DNA of 64,000 bases, taken from positions 310,001 to 374,000 of the forward strand of contig CCNA01000006.1 of assembly GCA_000824805.1 (NCBI GenBank). Direction: 5' to 3'. The notes beneath the pieces are model-generated. The model had not been told where the DNA came from. It ran no database searches and was given only the letters and a program-made list of their open reading frames with translations. The DNA comes from Mesorhizobium sp. SOD10. Lineage in GTDB: Bacteria; Pseudomonadota; Alphaproteobacteria; Rhizobiales; Rhizobiaceae. Both the position numbers and the translations under genes were made by a program. The stretch's first letter is position 1, and each line of letters begins with the position of its first letter. Shown here in pieces: positions 1-9,940 of the stretch.

Positions 1-1
1 T

Positions 2-397
2 CTGACCATCCTCGCGCCCTTCACCACCTGGCTGATGAAATCCGGTTTCGATTCCATCCCGCGCGAGATTGAGGCCGCTGCCATGATCGACGGGGCGGGA
101 CTGCTCCAGACCTGGCGCATCATCACCTTGCCGCTGGCCGCACCCGTCGTGGCGACGTCGGCGCTGTTTGCCGTGCTGCTTGCCTGGGACGAGTTCTTCT
201 ACGCCCTGCTCTTCACCTCGGACCAGCGGGCAAAGACATTGACGGTCGCCATCGCCGATCTCGCCGGCGGCCGCGTCTCCGACTACGGACTGATCGCCAC
301 CGCCGGCGTGCTCGCGGCCTTGCCGCCCGTGCTGATCGGCCTCGTCATGCAACGCGCGCTGATCTCGGGCCTGACCAGCGGCGGAGTGAAAGGATAA
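2..397 (+). CDS. Sugar ABC transporter permease, C-terminal part
   Basis: The reading frame is already open at base 2, so the gene starts outside the window and about 131 residues remain. The EAA loop (EAAAMIDGAG, about residues 22-31 of the visible part) is the motif by which MalG/UgpE-type inner-membrane permeases dock onto their ATPase. Hydrophobic membrane segments lie on both sides. It ends 2 bases before the SIS gene and belongs to an operon with the PfkB kinase and the ATPase at 2341, so it should be one of the two permeases of a carbohydrate importer. The substrate cannot be read from this fragment. Confidence 0.9.
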   Translation: MTILAPFTTWLMKSGFDSIPREIEAAAMIDGAGLLQTWRIITLPLAAPVVATSALFAVLLAWDEFFYALLFTSDQRAKTLTVAIADLAGGRVSDYGLIATAGVLAALPPVLIGLVMQRALISGLTSGGVKG

Positions 398-399
398 TC

Positions 400-1416
400 A
401 TGACTGCAGAAAAGAAACGCCCGGCCGGGCTTCTCGCGATCGATCGCGAGATGGCGCGCCAGCACGAAGATGCGCTTGCCTCCTACCACAACAATCAGGA
501 GGCGGCCGCCAAGGTCGCCGCTTCGATCAGGAAAACCGGCCGGCTCGTCATGCTAGGCATGGGCGCCTCGCATGCCGTCGCCCGCGCGGTCGAGCCGCTC
601 TATCGGGCGCATGGTATCGACGCCATCGCGCTGCCACTCTCGGAACAACTTGGACAGCCGCTGCCGCTTGAAGGCAGGACGGTGATCGTCACCTCGCAGT
701 CCGGCGAAAGCGCCGAGGTGCTGCGCTGGTTTGGCGGGGCCGGCGATCGCACCGAAACCTTCGGCCTGACGCTGGAGGCCGGCTCCTTCCTCGGCCGCAC
801 AGTACCTTGTCTGGTAGGTGCCGGCGGCACCGAGCTTGCCTTTGCCGCGACCCGCAGCCTGACCGTGACCTTCGCCCTGCACCTTGCCATACTGGCCGCG
901 CTTGGCGACGATCCGGCCGGCGCGCTCGCCGTGCTCAAGGCGCCTCAGACGGTCGACATCGATGCCGCGCTCGCGGCGCTGAGCACCGTCGCGACCGTCG
1001 TCACGTCCGGCCGCAAGCTTCAAGGCTTGGCTGAAGCCCTTGCGCTCGGCTTCACCGAACTGTCGCGCCTGCCTTGTTTCTCACTGGAAGGCGGCCAGCT
1101 GCGCCACGGGCCGATGGAGATGCTGGGCCCAAGCATTGGCGTCGTGCTCTTCCGCGGCAACGACCCGACCGCGGAACTCGTCACCGCGATGGCCGTTTCG
1201 GTGGTCGAGACCGGCGCGCCGCTGATCGTGTTCGACGCTTCGGACAAACCGCCGGTCACAGGCGCCGTGACACTGGGCTTCAAACCCGCCACGGGCCTGG
1301 CGGCGGTCTTTGCCATGCTGCCTGTGGCGCAACGCCTGATGATCGCCTTCGCCGATTCCCGCGTCGGGAATGCCGGAACGCCGGTGCGTACCACCAAGAT
1401 CACGCGGAGCGAGTGA
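400..1416 (+). CDS. SIS-domain sugar-phosphate isomerase/deglycase-like protein
   Basis: This 338-residue protein resembles the isomerase half of GlmS and the AgaS/FrlB-type proteins, with two SIS (sugar isomerase) folds. The first SIS domain includes GMGASH (about residues 53-58) and the phosphosugar-binding TSQSGES (about 97-103). The second contains LRHGPMEML, matching the conserved HGP of the family. The N-terminal amidotransferase domain of GlmS is absent, so glutamine-dependent glucosamine-6-phosphate synthesis is unlikely. Position between an ABC permease and a PfkB kinase suggests it acts on a phosphorylated amino sugar or Amadori compound after uptake. That substrate is inference. 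Confidence 0.85.
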   Translation: MTAEKKRPAGLLAIDREMARQHEDALASYHNNQEAAAKVAASIRKTGRLVMLGMGASHAVARAVEPLYRAHGIDAIALPLSEQLGQPLPLEGRTVIVTSQSGESAEVLRWFGGAGDRTETFGLTLEAGSFLGRTVPCLVGAGGTELAFAATRSLTVTFALHLAILAALGDDPAGALAVLKAPQTVDIDAALAALSTVATVVTSGRKLQGLAEALALGFTELSRLPCFSLEGGQLRHGPMEMLGPSIGVVLFRGNDPTAELVTAMAVSVVETGAPLIVFDASDKPPVTGAVTLGFKPATGLAAVFAMLPVAQRLMIAFADSRVGNAGTPVRTTKITRSE

Positions 1417-2340
1417 TGCGGCCGCTCGCGGTAATCGGCAATGTCAATGTCGACCTGATCGTCGGGCCGGTCGCGCCCTGGCCGAAGGCAGGCACCGAGA
1501 CCGTCGTCAATCATGATGACCTGCGGGTTGGTGGCCAGGCCGGCAACACGGCGCTTGCCTGGCAGGCATTGGGCATCGACTTCGACATTGCCGCCAATCT
1601 CGGCGACGACCAGTTCGGGCGCTGGCTGCGCGAAGCCTTCGGATACCGCGCGCAGAGATGGCCGGTTCGTCCGGAGGGCACGACATTGTCGGTCGGCATG
1701 ACCCATCCCGATGGCGAGCGCACCTTCTTCACCACGCGCGGCCACCTACCCCGCTTCAGCCTGGGCGACGTGCTCTCGGTGCTGGACGGCAACCGGCTCT
1801 CCGGCGGCTATGCGCTGCTCTGCGGCTCGTTCCTCACCGACGACCTGGCGCGCGATTACGACGCCTTCTTCGACTGGGCCGAAGCGCACCGCATCGCCGT
1901 TGCGCTCGATACGGGCTGGCCGATCGACGGCTGGACGGAAGCGAACTGCGCCGCTGCGCGCGGCTGGCTGTCGCGCTGCACACTGGCGCTCTTCAACGAG
2001 GTCGAGACGACGACATTGGCCGGTCTCGCAAGTCCGGCGGAAGCGGCACGCAAGATCCGCGACGGTATGAGGGACGGCGCGACGGTCGTGGTCAAGCGCG
2101 GGCCTGACGGCGCGATCGCCATCGGCGCCGATGGCAAACTCATCGACTTGCCGGCGCCGCGCGTCAGGGTCGTCGACACGATCGGCGCCGGCGACGTCTT
2201 CAACGCCGCCTTTCTGGCGGCGCTGGCGGAAGGGCGATCGCTGGAGAACTGCCTGTCAGCCGCCATCCGAGTGGCCTCGCGCGCCATCTCAACCCTGCCC
2301 CGCGACTATGGCGGGCCGATCCAATTCGAGGATGCCGCCC

Positions 2341-2354
<14 letters not shown>
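1416..2354 (+). CDS. PfkB-family carbohydrate kinase
   Basis: A 312-residue ribokinase/PfkB-family kinase. The N-terminal GNVNVDLIVG and the C-terminal DTIGAGD signature are both present, with the probable catalytic base at Asp260. I chose the ATG at 1416, which overlaps the preceding TGA by one base. The open frame runs further upstream but only as an out-of-frame shadow of the SIS gene. The family phosphorylates sugars, nucleosides or sugar acids using ATP. With the SIS protein and ABC importer it probably phosphorylates the imported sugar in the cytoplasm. The pairing recalls FrlD/FrlB for fructoselysine, but specificity cannot be deduced here. Confidence 0.88.
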
Positions 2355-3417
<1,063 letters not shown>

Positions 3418-3504
3418 GGAGCGGCGTTTCCGCTCGGGGAGAGGCCATCTTGACGCGGCGGGCGTCGAAACGTCATGCTGCCCAGATCAGGCAAGGGGGG
3501 TTGC

Positions 3505-3597
3505 ATGAAAAAAACTTATGAGAAGCCGACGCTGAACAAGCGCCAGAAGCTGTCCCGCGTCACCGCCGTGTGCACGCCTTCCACTTGCGTGGCTTGA
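3505..3597 (+). CDS. Small peptide with RiPP-precursor-like leader
   Basis: A 30-residue open frame, MKKTYEKPTLNKRQKLSRVT followed by AVCTPSTCVA. A G-rich ribosome site (AAGGGGGG) ends 4 bases before the ATG. The YxxPxL element (YEKPTL, residues 5-10), followed by a basic stretch and a hydrophobic residue, resembles leader peptides recognised by RRE domains, best known from lasso peptides. The last ten residues hold two Cys separated by four residues plus Thr and Ser, and no Asp or Glu, so a classical lasso macrolactam ring is not possible. No modification enzyme is adjacent. The inverted repeat at 3639-3667 lies downstream. That it is translated and modified is inference. Confidence 0.5.
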   Translation: MKKTYEKPTLNKRQKLSRVTAVCTPSTCVA

Positions 3598-3638
3598 CCG
3601 CCTCAGGGAAGGGTATGAACTGGCACAAGCCGGAGAGT

Positions 3639-3667
3639 GGTTCGCCGTTTGCGTGAAACGGCGAACC
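3639..3667. terminator. Perfect 12-bp inverted repeat between convergent genes
   Basis: GGTTCGCCGTTT, a five-base loop, then AAACGGCGAACC. It lies 41 bases after the small peptide gene and 38 bases before the stop codon of the convergent aldehyde dehydrogenase gene. Symmetry and position suggest a bidirectional transcription terminator. There is no clear T-run on the plus side, so terminator function is moderately supported. Confidence 0.5.
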
Positions 3668-3705
3668 GCTGTTGACCGTACTGAGCCGCTATGGCCGCGG
3701 CGCCG

Positions 3706-5220
3706 TCAATCGATGTCGAAGGACACGCCCTGCGCGAGCGGCAGCGCCTTGGAGAAGTTCACCGTGTTGGTGGCGCGGCGCATATAGGCCTTCCAGGCGT
3801 CCGAGCCGCTCTCGCGGCCGCCGCCGGTCTCCTTCTCGCCGCCGAACGCCCCGCCGATCTCCGCGCCTGAGGTGCCGATATTGACGTTGGCGATGCCGCA
3901 ATCCGAGCCGTCGACGCCGAGGAAGCGTTCGGATTCCTGCAGGTCGCGCGTGAAGATCGACGAGGATAGGCCCGCGCCCACCGCATTGTGCTGCTCCAGC
4001 GCCTCATCGAAATCCGTGTATCTCATCACATAGAGGATCGGCGCGAAGGTCTCTTCCGTAACGGGCGAGACCTGCTCCGGCATCTCGACCAGCGCCGGAT
4101 GCACGTAATAGGCATCCGGATGGCCGTTCTCGACGCGCGTACCGCCCGTCACCTTGCCGCCATGCGCTTGCGCTTCCTTCAGCGCCCTCTGCATGTTGTC
4201 AAAGGCCGCCTTGTCGATCAGCGGACCGACCAGCGCCTTGCCTTCGAGCGGATTGCCGACCGAGACGGTCTCGTAAGCCTTCTTCAGCCGCGGCAACAAA
4301 GCGTCATAGACGCTGTCATGCACGAACAGGCGCCTGAGCGTCGTGCAGCGCTGGCCGGCCGTGCCCATGGCGCCGAAAGCGATGGCCCTGAGCGCCATGT
4401 CGAGATCGGCGGTCGGGCAGACGATGCCGGCATTGTTGCCGCCGAGCTCGAGCACGGCGCGGGCGAAGCGCTTGGCAAGCCTGGGGCCGACCTCGCGGCC
4501 CATGCGCGTCGAGCCGGTGGCCGAGACCAGCGGCACTTTCGGATGGTCGACCAGCACCTCACCGACCACGCGGTCGCCGATCAGCACCTGGAGCAGGCCC
4601 TCCGGCGCGTCTGTGCCGAAGCGCTGTGCGGCGCGCCTGAAGATCGCTTCGCAGGCAAGCGCGGTCAGCGGCGTCTTTTCCGACGGCTTCCAGACCACCG
4701 CATCGCCGCAGACGAAGGCGAGCGCCGCATTCCACGACCACACCGCGACGGGGAAATTGAAGGCCGAGATGACGCCGACCACGCCCAGCGGATGCCAGGT
4801 CTCCATCATGCGGTGCCCGGGTCGCTCGGTGGCGATGGTGAGGCCATAGAGCTGCCGGGAAAGGCCGACGGCGAAATCGCATATGTCGATCATTTCCTGA
4901 ACTTCGCCAAGGCCCTCGGACGGGATCTTGCCGACCTCGATCGACACCAGCCGGCCGAGTTCGTCCTTATGGGCGCGCAACTCTTCGCCCAGCAGCCGCA
5001 CCAGTTCGCCGCGCTTCGGCCCCGGCACCAGCCGCCAGGCCTGGAAGGCCCTGTGCGCGGCATCGATGGCTTTGCCGGCGTCCGCCGCCGAGATCGACTT
5101 CAGCGCCGCGATCTGCTCGCCCGTCACAGGGCTGCGCACGACGAGGTCGCCTCCAACAAGCGCATCCTTGGCGACGCCGAGCTTTTCCAGAAGTGAGGCC
5201 GTTTCCTTCGCTAATGTCAT
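3706..5220 (-). CDS. ALDH7-family aldehyde dehydrogenase (aminoadipate-semialdehyde/piperideine-6-carboxylate type)
   Basis: A 504-residue NAD-dependent aldehyde dehydrogenase. Family features are ISAFNFPVAVWSWN for cofactor binding, KPSEKTPLT, VSATGSTRMG, the catalytic-base motif ELGGNN and the nucleophile Cys292 in GQRCTT. ELGGNN and the long ATNTVNFSKALPLAQG C-terminus are characteristic of the ALDH7/antiquitin subfamily, which oxidises alpha-aminoadipic semialdehyde in lysine breakdown. The ATG at 5220 follows an AAAGGGAT ribosome site, and the upstream in-frame extension lacks family similarity. Glutaryl-CoA dehydrogenase, a later enzyme of one lysine route, lies 14 kb away. A role in lysine or related diamine breakdown is likely but not proven. 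Confidence 0.88.
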   Translation of the reverse strand: MTLAKETASLLEKLGVAKDALVGGDLVVRSPVTGEQIAALKSISAADAGKAIDAAHRAFQAWRLVPGPKRGELVRLLGEELRAHKDELGRLVSIEVGKIPSEGLGEVQEMIDICDFAVGLSRQLYGLTIATERPGHRMMETWHPLGVVGVISAFNFPVAVWSWNAALAFVCGDAVVWKPSEKTPLTALACEAIFRRAAQRFGTDAPEGLLQVLIGDRVVGEVLVDHPKVPLVSATGSTRMGREVGPRLAKRFARAVLELGGNNAGIVCPTADLDMALRAIAFGAMGTAGQRCTTLRRLFVHDSVYDALLPRLKKAYETVSVGNPLEGKALVGPLIDKAAFDNMQRALKEAQAHGGKVTGGTRVENGHPDAYYVHPALVEMPEQVSPVTEETFAPILYVMRYTDFDEALEQHNAVGAGLSSSIFTRDLQESERFLGVDGSDCGIANVNIGTSGAEIGGAFGGEKETGGGRESGSDAWKAYMRRATNTVNFSKALPLAQGVSFDID

Positions 5221-5416
5221 TTTTATCCCTTTCAGATCCCGCCTCTCGGGCGGAGATGGAAGCCATGCGCCATGCCGTGACCGTGTCGTCGGGCACAGCC
5301 GAGCGCTTTGATGGCGTGGCATTACTCGTTTCGGGGAAAAACCGCCACCCCGGCATGGTCCAAGGCCGGTTTGCGAAATTGGGCCAGACAACAAGGTCGG
5401 GCGAAGGCGTCCGTCC

Positions 5417-6691
5417 TCAGCGCACCTTTTGCATCGACGACTTCTCGGCGCTTTCCTTGATGAGGCGGTCGATATGCATTCGGATATGCGCCGCCTCGGC
5501 GGCGGTGTTGGCCAAAGCGATGGCGCGGTCGAAGGCGACGCGCGCCTCCTCGTTGCGGCCAAGCTGCATAAGCAGCCCGCCCCTCAGCCCGAAGAAGTGG
5601 AAATAGCCCGACAGCCGCTCTTCCAGCGGCTCGATCATGGCAAGTGCTGCCTCCGGGCCGCGCACCTTGCTGACCGCTACGGCACGGTTCAGCGTCACCA
5701 CCGGTGACGGCTGCATCTGCTCCAACAGGCCGTAGAGCAGGTCGATCTCGGCCCAGTCGGTATCCTCGGCCGTCGCCGCCCGCGCATGCAGCGCCGCGAT
5801 CGCCGCCTGCACCTGGTAGGGTCCGGGCTTGCGATGGCGCAGCGCCTTGTCGACCAGCGCCAGGCCCTCGTCGATCATCTTGCGGCTCCAAAGCGAGCGG
5901 TCCTGGTCCTCGAGCAGCACGATCTCGCCATTCTCGTCGAAGCGCGCCGGCGCGCGCGCATGCTGGAGAAGCAGCAGCGCCGTCAGCCCCATGATTTCCG
6001 GTTCCTGCTGGAACAGCCTGAGCAGCAGCCGGGCAAGGCGGATCGCCTCTTCGCAAAGCGGCGCGCGGGCCGGCGCCTCGCCGCCATTGCTGGAATAGCC
6101 TTCGTTGAAGATCAGATAGACCATCGCGGCGACCGCGGCGAGCCGCTCCGAGCGCTCGACCGCGCCTGGCGTCTCGAACGGCACGCCGGCGTCGGCAATG
6201 CGCGCCTTGGCGCGGGTGATGCGCTGTTCCATGGCGCTCTCGCCGACCAGGAAGGCGCGCGCGATCTGCTTGACGGTGAGTCCGGAGACGATGCGCAGCG
6301 CCACCGCGATCTGCTGCGTTGCCGGCAGATCCGGATGGCAGCAGATGAACAGAAGCCGCAGGATGTCGTCGCGGTAATGCGCGCCGTCCAGCCGCTCGGC
6401 CATGTCGCTCTCGGCGTCCTCCAGATCCGATACCTGGTCTTCCTCCGGCATCGGCGCCTGCTTGGAGCGCTTGCGCACCGCGTCGATGCCGCTGTTGCGC
6501 CCGACGAAGATCAGCCAGGCCGCCGGATCGCGCGGCGGCCCGTTCTTCGGCCAGTTCTTGAGCGCCCTCAGGCATGCGTCCTGGAAAGCCTCTTCCGCGG
6601 CGTCGAGGTCGCGGAAGTAGCGCAGCAGCGCGCCCATCGCCTGCGGACGGGCGTTGCTGATTGCGGTGCTTATCCAGGCGAGCTCTGTCAT
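5417..6691 (-). CDS. ECF-type RNA polymerase sigma factor, ECF42-like with C-terminal helical repeat domain
   Basis: A 424-residue protein, about twice a normal ECF sigma factor. Residues 1-90 form sigma region 2 (EEAFQDACLRALKNWP). Region 4 (GLTVKQIARAFLVGESAMEQRI) lies near residues 130-160. The remaining 250 residues form a DUF6596/TPR-like helical domain with LIFNEGY. This layout and the directly preceding YciI/DGPF gene (4-base ATGA overlap) match the ECF42 group, whose members typically lack an anti-sigma factor and neighbour DGPF proteins. The C-terminal domain is thought to control activity in that group. Target promoters are unknown. Confidence 0.9.
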   Translation of the reverse strand: MTELAWISTAISNARPQAMGALLRYFRDLDAAEEAFQDACLRALKNWPKNGPPRDPAAWLIFVGRNSGIDAVRKRSKQAPMPEEDQVSDLEDAESDMAERLDGAHYRDDILRLLFICCHPDLPATQQIAVALRIVSGLTVKQIARAFLVGESAMEQRITRAKARIADAGVPFETPGAVERSERLAAVAAMVYLIFNEGYSSNGGEAPARAPLCEEAIRLARLLLRLFQQEPEIMGLTALLLLQHARAPARFDENGEIVLLEDQDRSLWSRKMIDEGLALVDKALRHRKPGPYQVQAAIAALHARAATAEDTDWAEIDLLYGLLEQMQPSPVVTLNRAVAVSKVRGPEAALAMIEPLEERLSGYFHFFGLRGGLLMQLGRNEEARVAFDRAIALANTAAEAAHIRMHIDRLIKESAEKSSMQKVR

Positions 6692-7062
6692 ACCGCGACC
6701 TTTGTCGGATTGAAGACCGAAACCGGCCGGATCTCATAGGAGCCGCCGCTCGGATTGACCTCGGAGAGCTCGCGCGCGAATTCGACGGCTTCGTCGAGAT
6801 CGTTGCATTCGAGCGTGTAGAAGCCCAGGAATTGTTCCTTGGTCTCGGCGAACGGACCGTCGAGCACGACCGACTCCCCCTTGACCTTCCGCAGCGTCGT
6901 GGCCGCCGTGGTCGGCAAAAGCCGCGCCACGGGGCCTAGCCGGCCGGCCTTGGCGTATTTGTCCTGCACGTTCAGGAGCTTTGCCATGACCTCGTCGTCC
7001 TGTTCCTTGCTCCAGGAGCAAACGACGTCTTCGGAGGCATAGCAGAGGATGGCGTAGAGCAT
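6688..7062 (-). CDS. YciI/DGPF-domain protein
   Basis: A 124-residue YCII-related protein containing the diagnostic VLDGPFAETKEQFLGFY (about residues 66-82). The family folds as a ferredoxin-like dimer; biochemical activity is not established for most members. It is first in a two-gene operon, its stop overlapping the sigma factor start by 4 bases. DGPF proteins are the standard genomic partners of ECF42 sigma factors and may be sensors or targets of that regulator. Confidence 0.9.
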   Translation of the reverse strand: MLYAILCYASEDVVCSWSKEQDDEVMAKLLNVQDKYAKAGRLGPVARLLPTTAATTLRKVKGESVVLDGPFAETKEQFLGFYTLECNDLDEAVEFARELSEVNPSGGSYEIRPVSVFNPTKVAV

Positions 7063-7173
7063 GGTCTCGTCCTTTCCGTATCAAAGGACGCGACACTAGG
7101 ACCCTTCCCGACACGAGGTCGATAAAAAAATTCATCGCCCGATCACGGCCTTGGCGATCTTTGCGCCTGCCTG

Positions 7174-8265
7174 TCAGGCGCCATGCGCCTGCAGCCATCT
7201 GAGCACCAGCGTTTCTTCCTCGTCCAGCCCGGATATCAGGCGCTTGCGCTTGTTGGCCTCTGCCATCTCGTCAAGCAGGCGCCCTTTGCTCCAGGCCTCG
7301 AACACCAGCGGATGGATGTAGCAGTTGCGGCAGACCGCCCGCGTATTGCCCAACCGCTCCGCGACCTTGTCGACGACGCTGTTGATCACCCGGTTTTGCT
7401 GCCTTTTGCTTTCCGGCAGCTCGGTCGCGGCAAACAGCGACGCCGCATGGATTGTGCCGCCCCAGGTGCGGAAATGCTTTGAGCTGAAGTCGGCACCGGA
7501 TGCCTCGCGGATATAGCGGTTGACGTCCTCCGAACGCACCGGCCGCCGGTCGCCATGCTCGTCCAGATATTGGAACAGCTTCTGTCCGGGCAGATCCTGG
7601 GCGCCGCGCACTACCTTGGCGATGCGGCGGTCGACCAGCTTCAGCTTCCATTCCTTGCCCGACTTGCCCTTGAAGGCGAAGCGCAGGCTGGAGCCGTTGA
7701 TCTCCACATGGCGGTCGCGCAGCGTGGTCAGCCCGAAGCTCTTATTGTCGCGCGCATAGGCCGCGTTGCCGATGCGGATCATGGTGTTGTCGAGCAACCA
7801 GACCACCGAGGCGACGACACGCTCCAGAGGCAGCCCGTGCCGGCGCAGATCGGCGTCGATCTGCCGCCTGAGAACAGGCAGGCTTTCCGCGAACGCGACG
7901 AGGCTTGAATATTTGACGCCGTCGCGTTCCTCGGTCCATTGCGGGTGATAACGGTATTGTTTGCGGCCGCGCAGATCCCGGCCCGTTGCCTGGATATGGC
8001 CGTCCGGATCGGGCGATATCCATACGTCCGTCCAGGCCGGCGGAATGACGATCGCCCTGATGCGGGCAAGCGTCGCTTCGTCGACGGTTCTGCCATCGGG
8101 TCCCGAATAGGAGAACCCCGTTCCTTTTCGCAATCTGCGGATGCCGGGATCGGCATCGCTGACATAGTTGAGCGACGTGCTCTCCGCCGAGTTGCGAGCG
8201 CCGTTCCTTCGGGTTTCCTCGTCCCGCGCCGAGCGGTCCGATGACGATTGTGAATGCCGCAGCAT
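7174..8265 (-). CDS. DNA topoisomerase IB (poxvirus-like)
   Basis: A 363-residue type IB topoisomerase, which relaxes supercoils by a transient 3'-phosphotyrosyl link. Visible features are the N-terminal domain (IPPAWTDVWISPD), RKQYRYHPQW, the catalytic arginine region VRSEDVNRYIRE, KHFRTWGGT and the nucleophile Tyr316 in CRNCYIHP. The first 30 residues are polar and probably disordered, so an internal start is possible. Bacterial members are scattered in rhizobia and actinobacteria and probably supplement DNA gyrase. It stands alone between a short gap and the glycosyltransferase genes. Confidence 0.92.
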   Translation of the reverse strand: MLRHSQSSSDRSARDEETRRNGARNSAESTSLNYVSDADPGIRRLRKGTGFSYSGPDGRTVDEATLARIRAIVIPPAWTDVWISPDPDGHIQATGRDLRGRKQYRYHPQWTEERDGVKYSSLVAFAESLPVLRRQIDADLRRHGLPLERVVASVVWLLDNTMIRIGNAAYARDNKSFGLTTLRDRHVEINGSSLRFAFKGKSGKEWKLKLVDRRIAKVVRGAQDLPGQKLFQYLDEHGDRRPVRSEDVNRYIREASGADFSSKHFRTWGGTIHAASLFAATELPESKRQQNRVINSVVDKVAERLGNTRAVCRNCYIHPLVFEAWSKGRLLDEMAEANKRKRLISGLDEEETLVLRWLQAHGA

Positions 8266-8328
8266 GCCGGCTCCGCGAAATGACCCGTAGATAAAGCCGC
8301 GCGCCGAAGACTGGTTCCGAATGAGGTT

Positions 8329-9072
8329 TCAGTCCCGCCGGTTGGCGGATAGATCCGCCATCCAGAGCCCGCCATCGTCGGTATGGGCGGGAAAATACTC
8401 GCGGCCCTTTGGCACCGCCTCGAGGACGATTCCCGACTCGTCCGCCAGATAGTCGTAGCCGATCTGCTGCAGCCGGCGATCCGGATCGAGGCGATTGTAG
8501 AGGTCGCGGCGCGCCGTGCGCCGCTTTGGCTCGATCATCTTCAAATGATAGAGATTGAGGCCGCTATCCTCGAGCCTGAAGCCGATATCGTCGGGAAACC
8601 AGGCGCCATGCAGATCCTTCGATCTATAGCGCTCAGGAGGGTAGGCGCCAAAAAGCCTGTGCTGCATCTTCTGGCCCCACGGGCCATCGACCCTGTAGCT
8701 GGCCGGCGTATACATCTCCCGGCAGCGGAATCCCCAGGCGATGCGCCTGGACCCGCTGATCAGCCGGCCGATGCGGCCGGCGACGGCATTTTCCAGCCTT
8801 TCGTCGGGATCCATGGCCAGAACCCAATCGGCGCCCGCCTCATGGGCCGCGGCGATAAGCGCGCGCCGCCTCTGCGGCTCGCTGCTGAAAAGCCCCTCCG
8901 AGGCGCGGTCGTCATAGGCGACCCAGCCGTCGACGACAGGCGCAAGGTTGGCGATGAGGTCGGGCACGAGGTGCTGATCGTAGCGATAGCTGAAGACGGC
9001 AACGATTTTGCGCCGCGACCAAAGCCATCGGCCGCGTCGCCGGCGCGGCGGCTTCATCTCGATGGTGATCAT
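8329..9072 (-). CDS. Glycosyltransferase family 2-like protein
   Basis: A 247-residue protein with a GT-A-like fold. WVLAMDPDERLENAV (about residues 83-97) holds the acidic metal-binding motif typical of family 2 glycosyltransferases. The N-terminus is very basic (PPRRRRGRWLWSRRK), and the first strand reads KIVAVFSYRYD. No transmembrane segment is evident. A GGAGG ribosome site lies 7 bases before the ATG. It is the last of three glycosyltransferase genes on this strand, 22 bases after the middle one, so all three may build one surface glycan. Donor and acceptor are unknown. Confidence 0.75.
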   Translation of the reverse strand: MITIEMKPPRRRRGRWLWSRRKIVAVFSYRYDQHLVPDLIANLAPVVDGWVAYDDRASEGLFSSEPQRRRALIAAAHEAGADWVLAMDPDERLENAVAGRIGRLISGSRRIAWGFRCREMYTPASYRVDGPWGQKMQHRLFGAYPPERYRSKDLHGAWFPDDIGFRLEDSGLNLYHLKMIEPKRRTARRDLYNRLDPDRRLQQIGYDYLADESGIVLEAVPKGREYFPAHTDDGGLWMADLSANRRD

Positions 9073-9094
9073 CGCCGGCCCTCCGTCTTGCAGC

Positions 9095-9940
9095 CTACCG
9101 GGCGCCGACGGACGCCCCCAACGATTTGGCGAACAATGCCAGCCACACGATCGGCAGCGACAGCCTGGCGAAAGCCCGATCCCTGCCGGACAGCCCCTCC
9201 TTGATCAGCGTGCCGACATTGCGCCGGTCATGGAACACCTTGCGGAACGGGCGCGCGGGTCTTTCGGCTTCGAGGGACCCGAGATAGGCGCCATAGCGGC
9301 GCCCGCGGCGATATTGGTCGGCAAGCAATCCGAATAGACTCGTCTCGTTGCGGTGAATAGTCAGGATCCTCGGTTCCCAGACCGGCTGCAAAGCCTCCGG
9401 CAACCTGGCCATGAATTCGGTGTCTTCTCCCGACGTCAGCCGCTCGTCGAACGCTCCGTATTGCTCGAACAGCTTCCGGTCGAACGAAACCCCGTAGCGC
9501 TGCGCCTTCTCGGCCGGAAGACCGGGCAGGCGTCGCATATAGGTGACGAGATGCGCCGCGCAGGCGACCAGATTGCGCGGGTGGCTGTTGAGGACGGCGC
9601 TCGCCACAGCCGCCTCGCCTTCCCGGTGACGCTGCAGCCGGATTTCGGCCCATTGTGGACAGGCCAGGCAATCATCCGCGAGAAAAGCGACGAATGGAGC
9701 CTGCGTTGCGGCTATGCCACGATTTCGCGCGGCGCCGGCAAACAATCGCTCCTCGACATCGATCACTGTGACGTCGATGCCGCAATCGGCAAGCAGCGCT
9801 TTGGCGTTGCCGCCGCCGGAATTCACCACCACGATTTCGAGCGGAACATTCTGATCGAGCACCGACCTTACCGCGGCCGCCAGTACGGCGGGTGCCCGGA
9901 AACCAATCACCACAACCGCGAGATCCGGCCTCCCGGCCAT
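9095..9940 (-). CDS. Glycosyltransferase family 2 protein
   Basis: A 281-residue GT2 enzyme. It starts with LAVVVIGFRAP and EIVVVNSGG, the nucleotide-binding strands. AARNRGIAATQAPFVAFLADD (read in two halves) carries the metal-binding acidic pair, and LTSGEDTEFMAR is the probable catalytic ED region. A hydrophobic C-terminal stretch (LSLPIVWLALFAKSLG) may attach it to the membrane. Its ATG overlaps the TGA of the preceding transferase by one base, which indicates translational coupling. It probably transfers a sugar to a cell-surface polysaccharide or lipid; specificity cannot be inferred. Confidence 0.85.
   Translation of the reverse strand: MAGRPDLAVVVIGFRAPAVLAAAVRSVLDQNVPLEIVVVNSGGGNAKALLADCGIDVTVIDVEERLFAGAARNRGIAATQAPFVAFLADDCLACPQWAEIRLQRHREGEAAVASAVLNSHPRNLVACAAHLVTYMRRLPGLPAEKAQRYGVSFDRKLFEQYGAFDERLTSGEDTEFMARLPEALQPVWEPRILTIHRNETSLFGLLADQYRRGRRYGAYLGSLEAERPARPFRKVFHDRRNVGTLIKEGLSGRDRAFARLSLPIVWLALFAKSLGASVGAR

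Noticed and set aside
3505-3597. Classical lasso peptide
   Set aside because: The core lacks the Asp or Glu needed for the macrolactam ring, and no B1, B2 or C enzyme genes are near.
5221-5562. N-terminal extension of the aldehyde dehydrogenase to 5562
   Set aside because: The added residues lack family similarity, overlap the sigma factor gene, and the ATG at 5220 has a good ribosome site.
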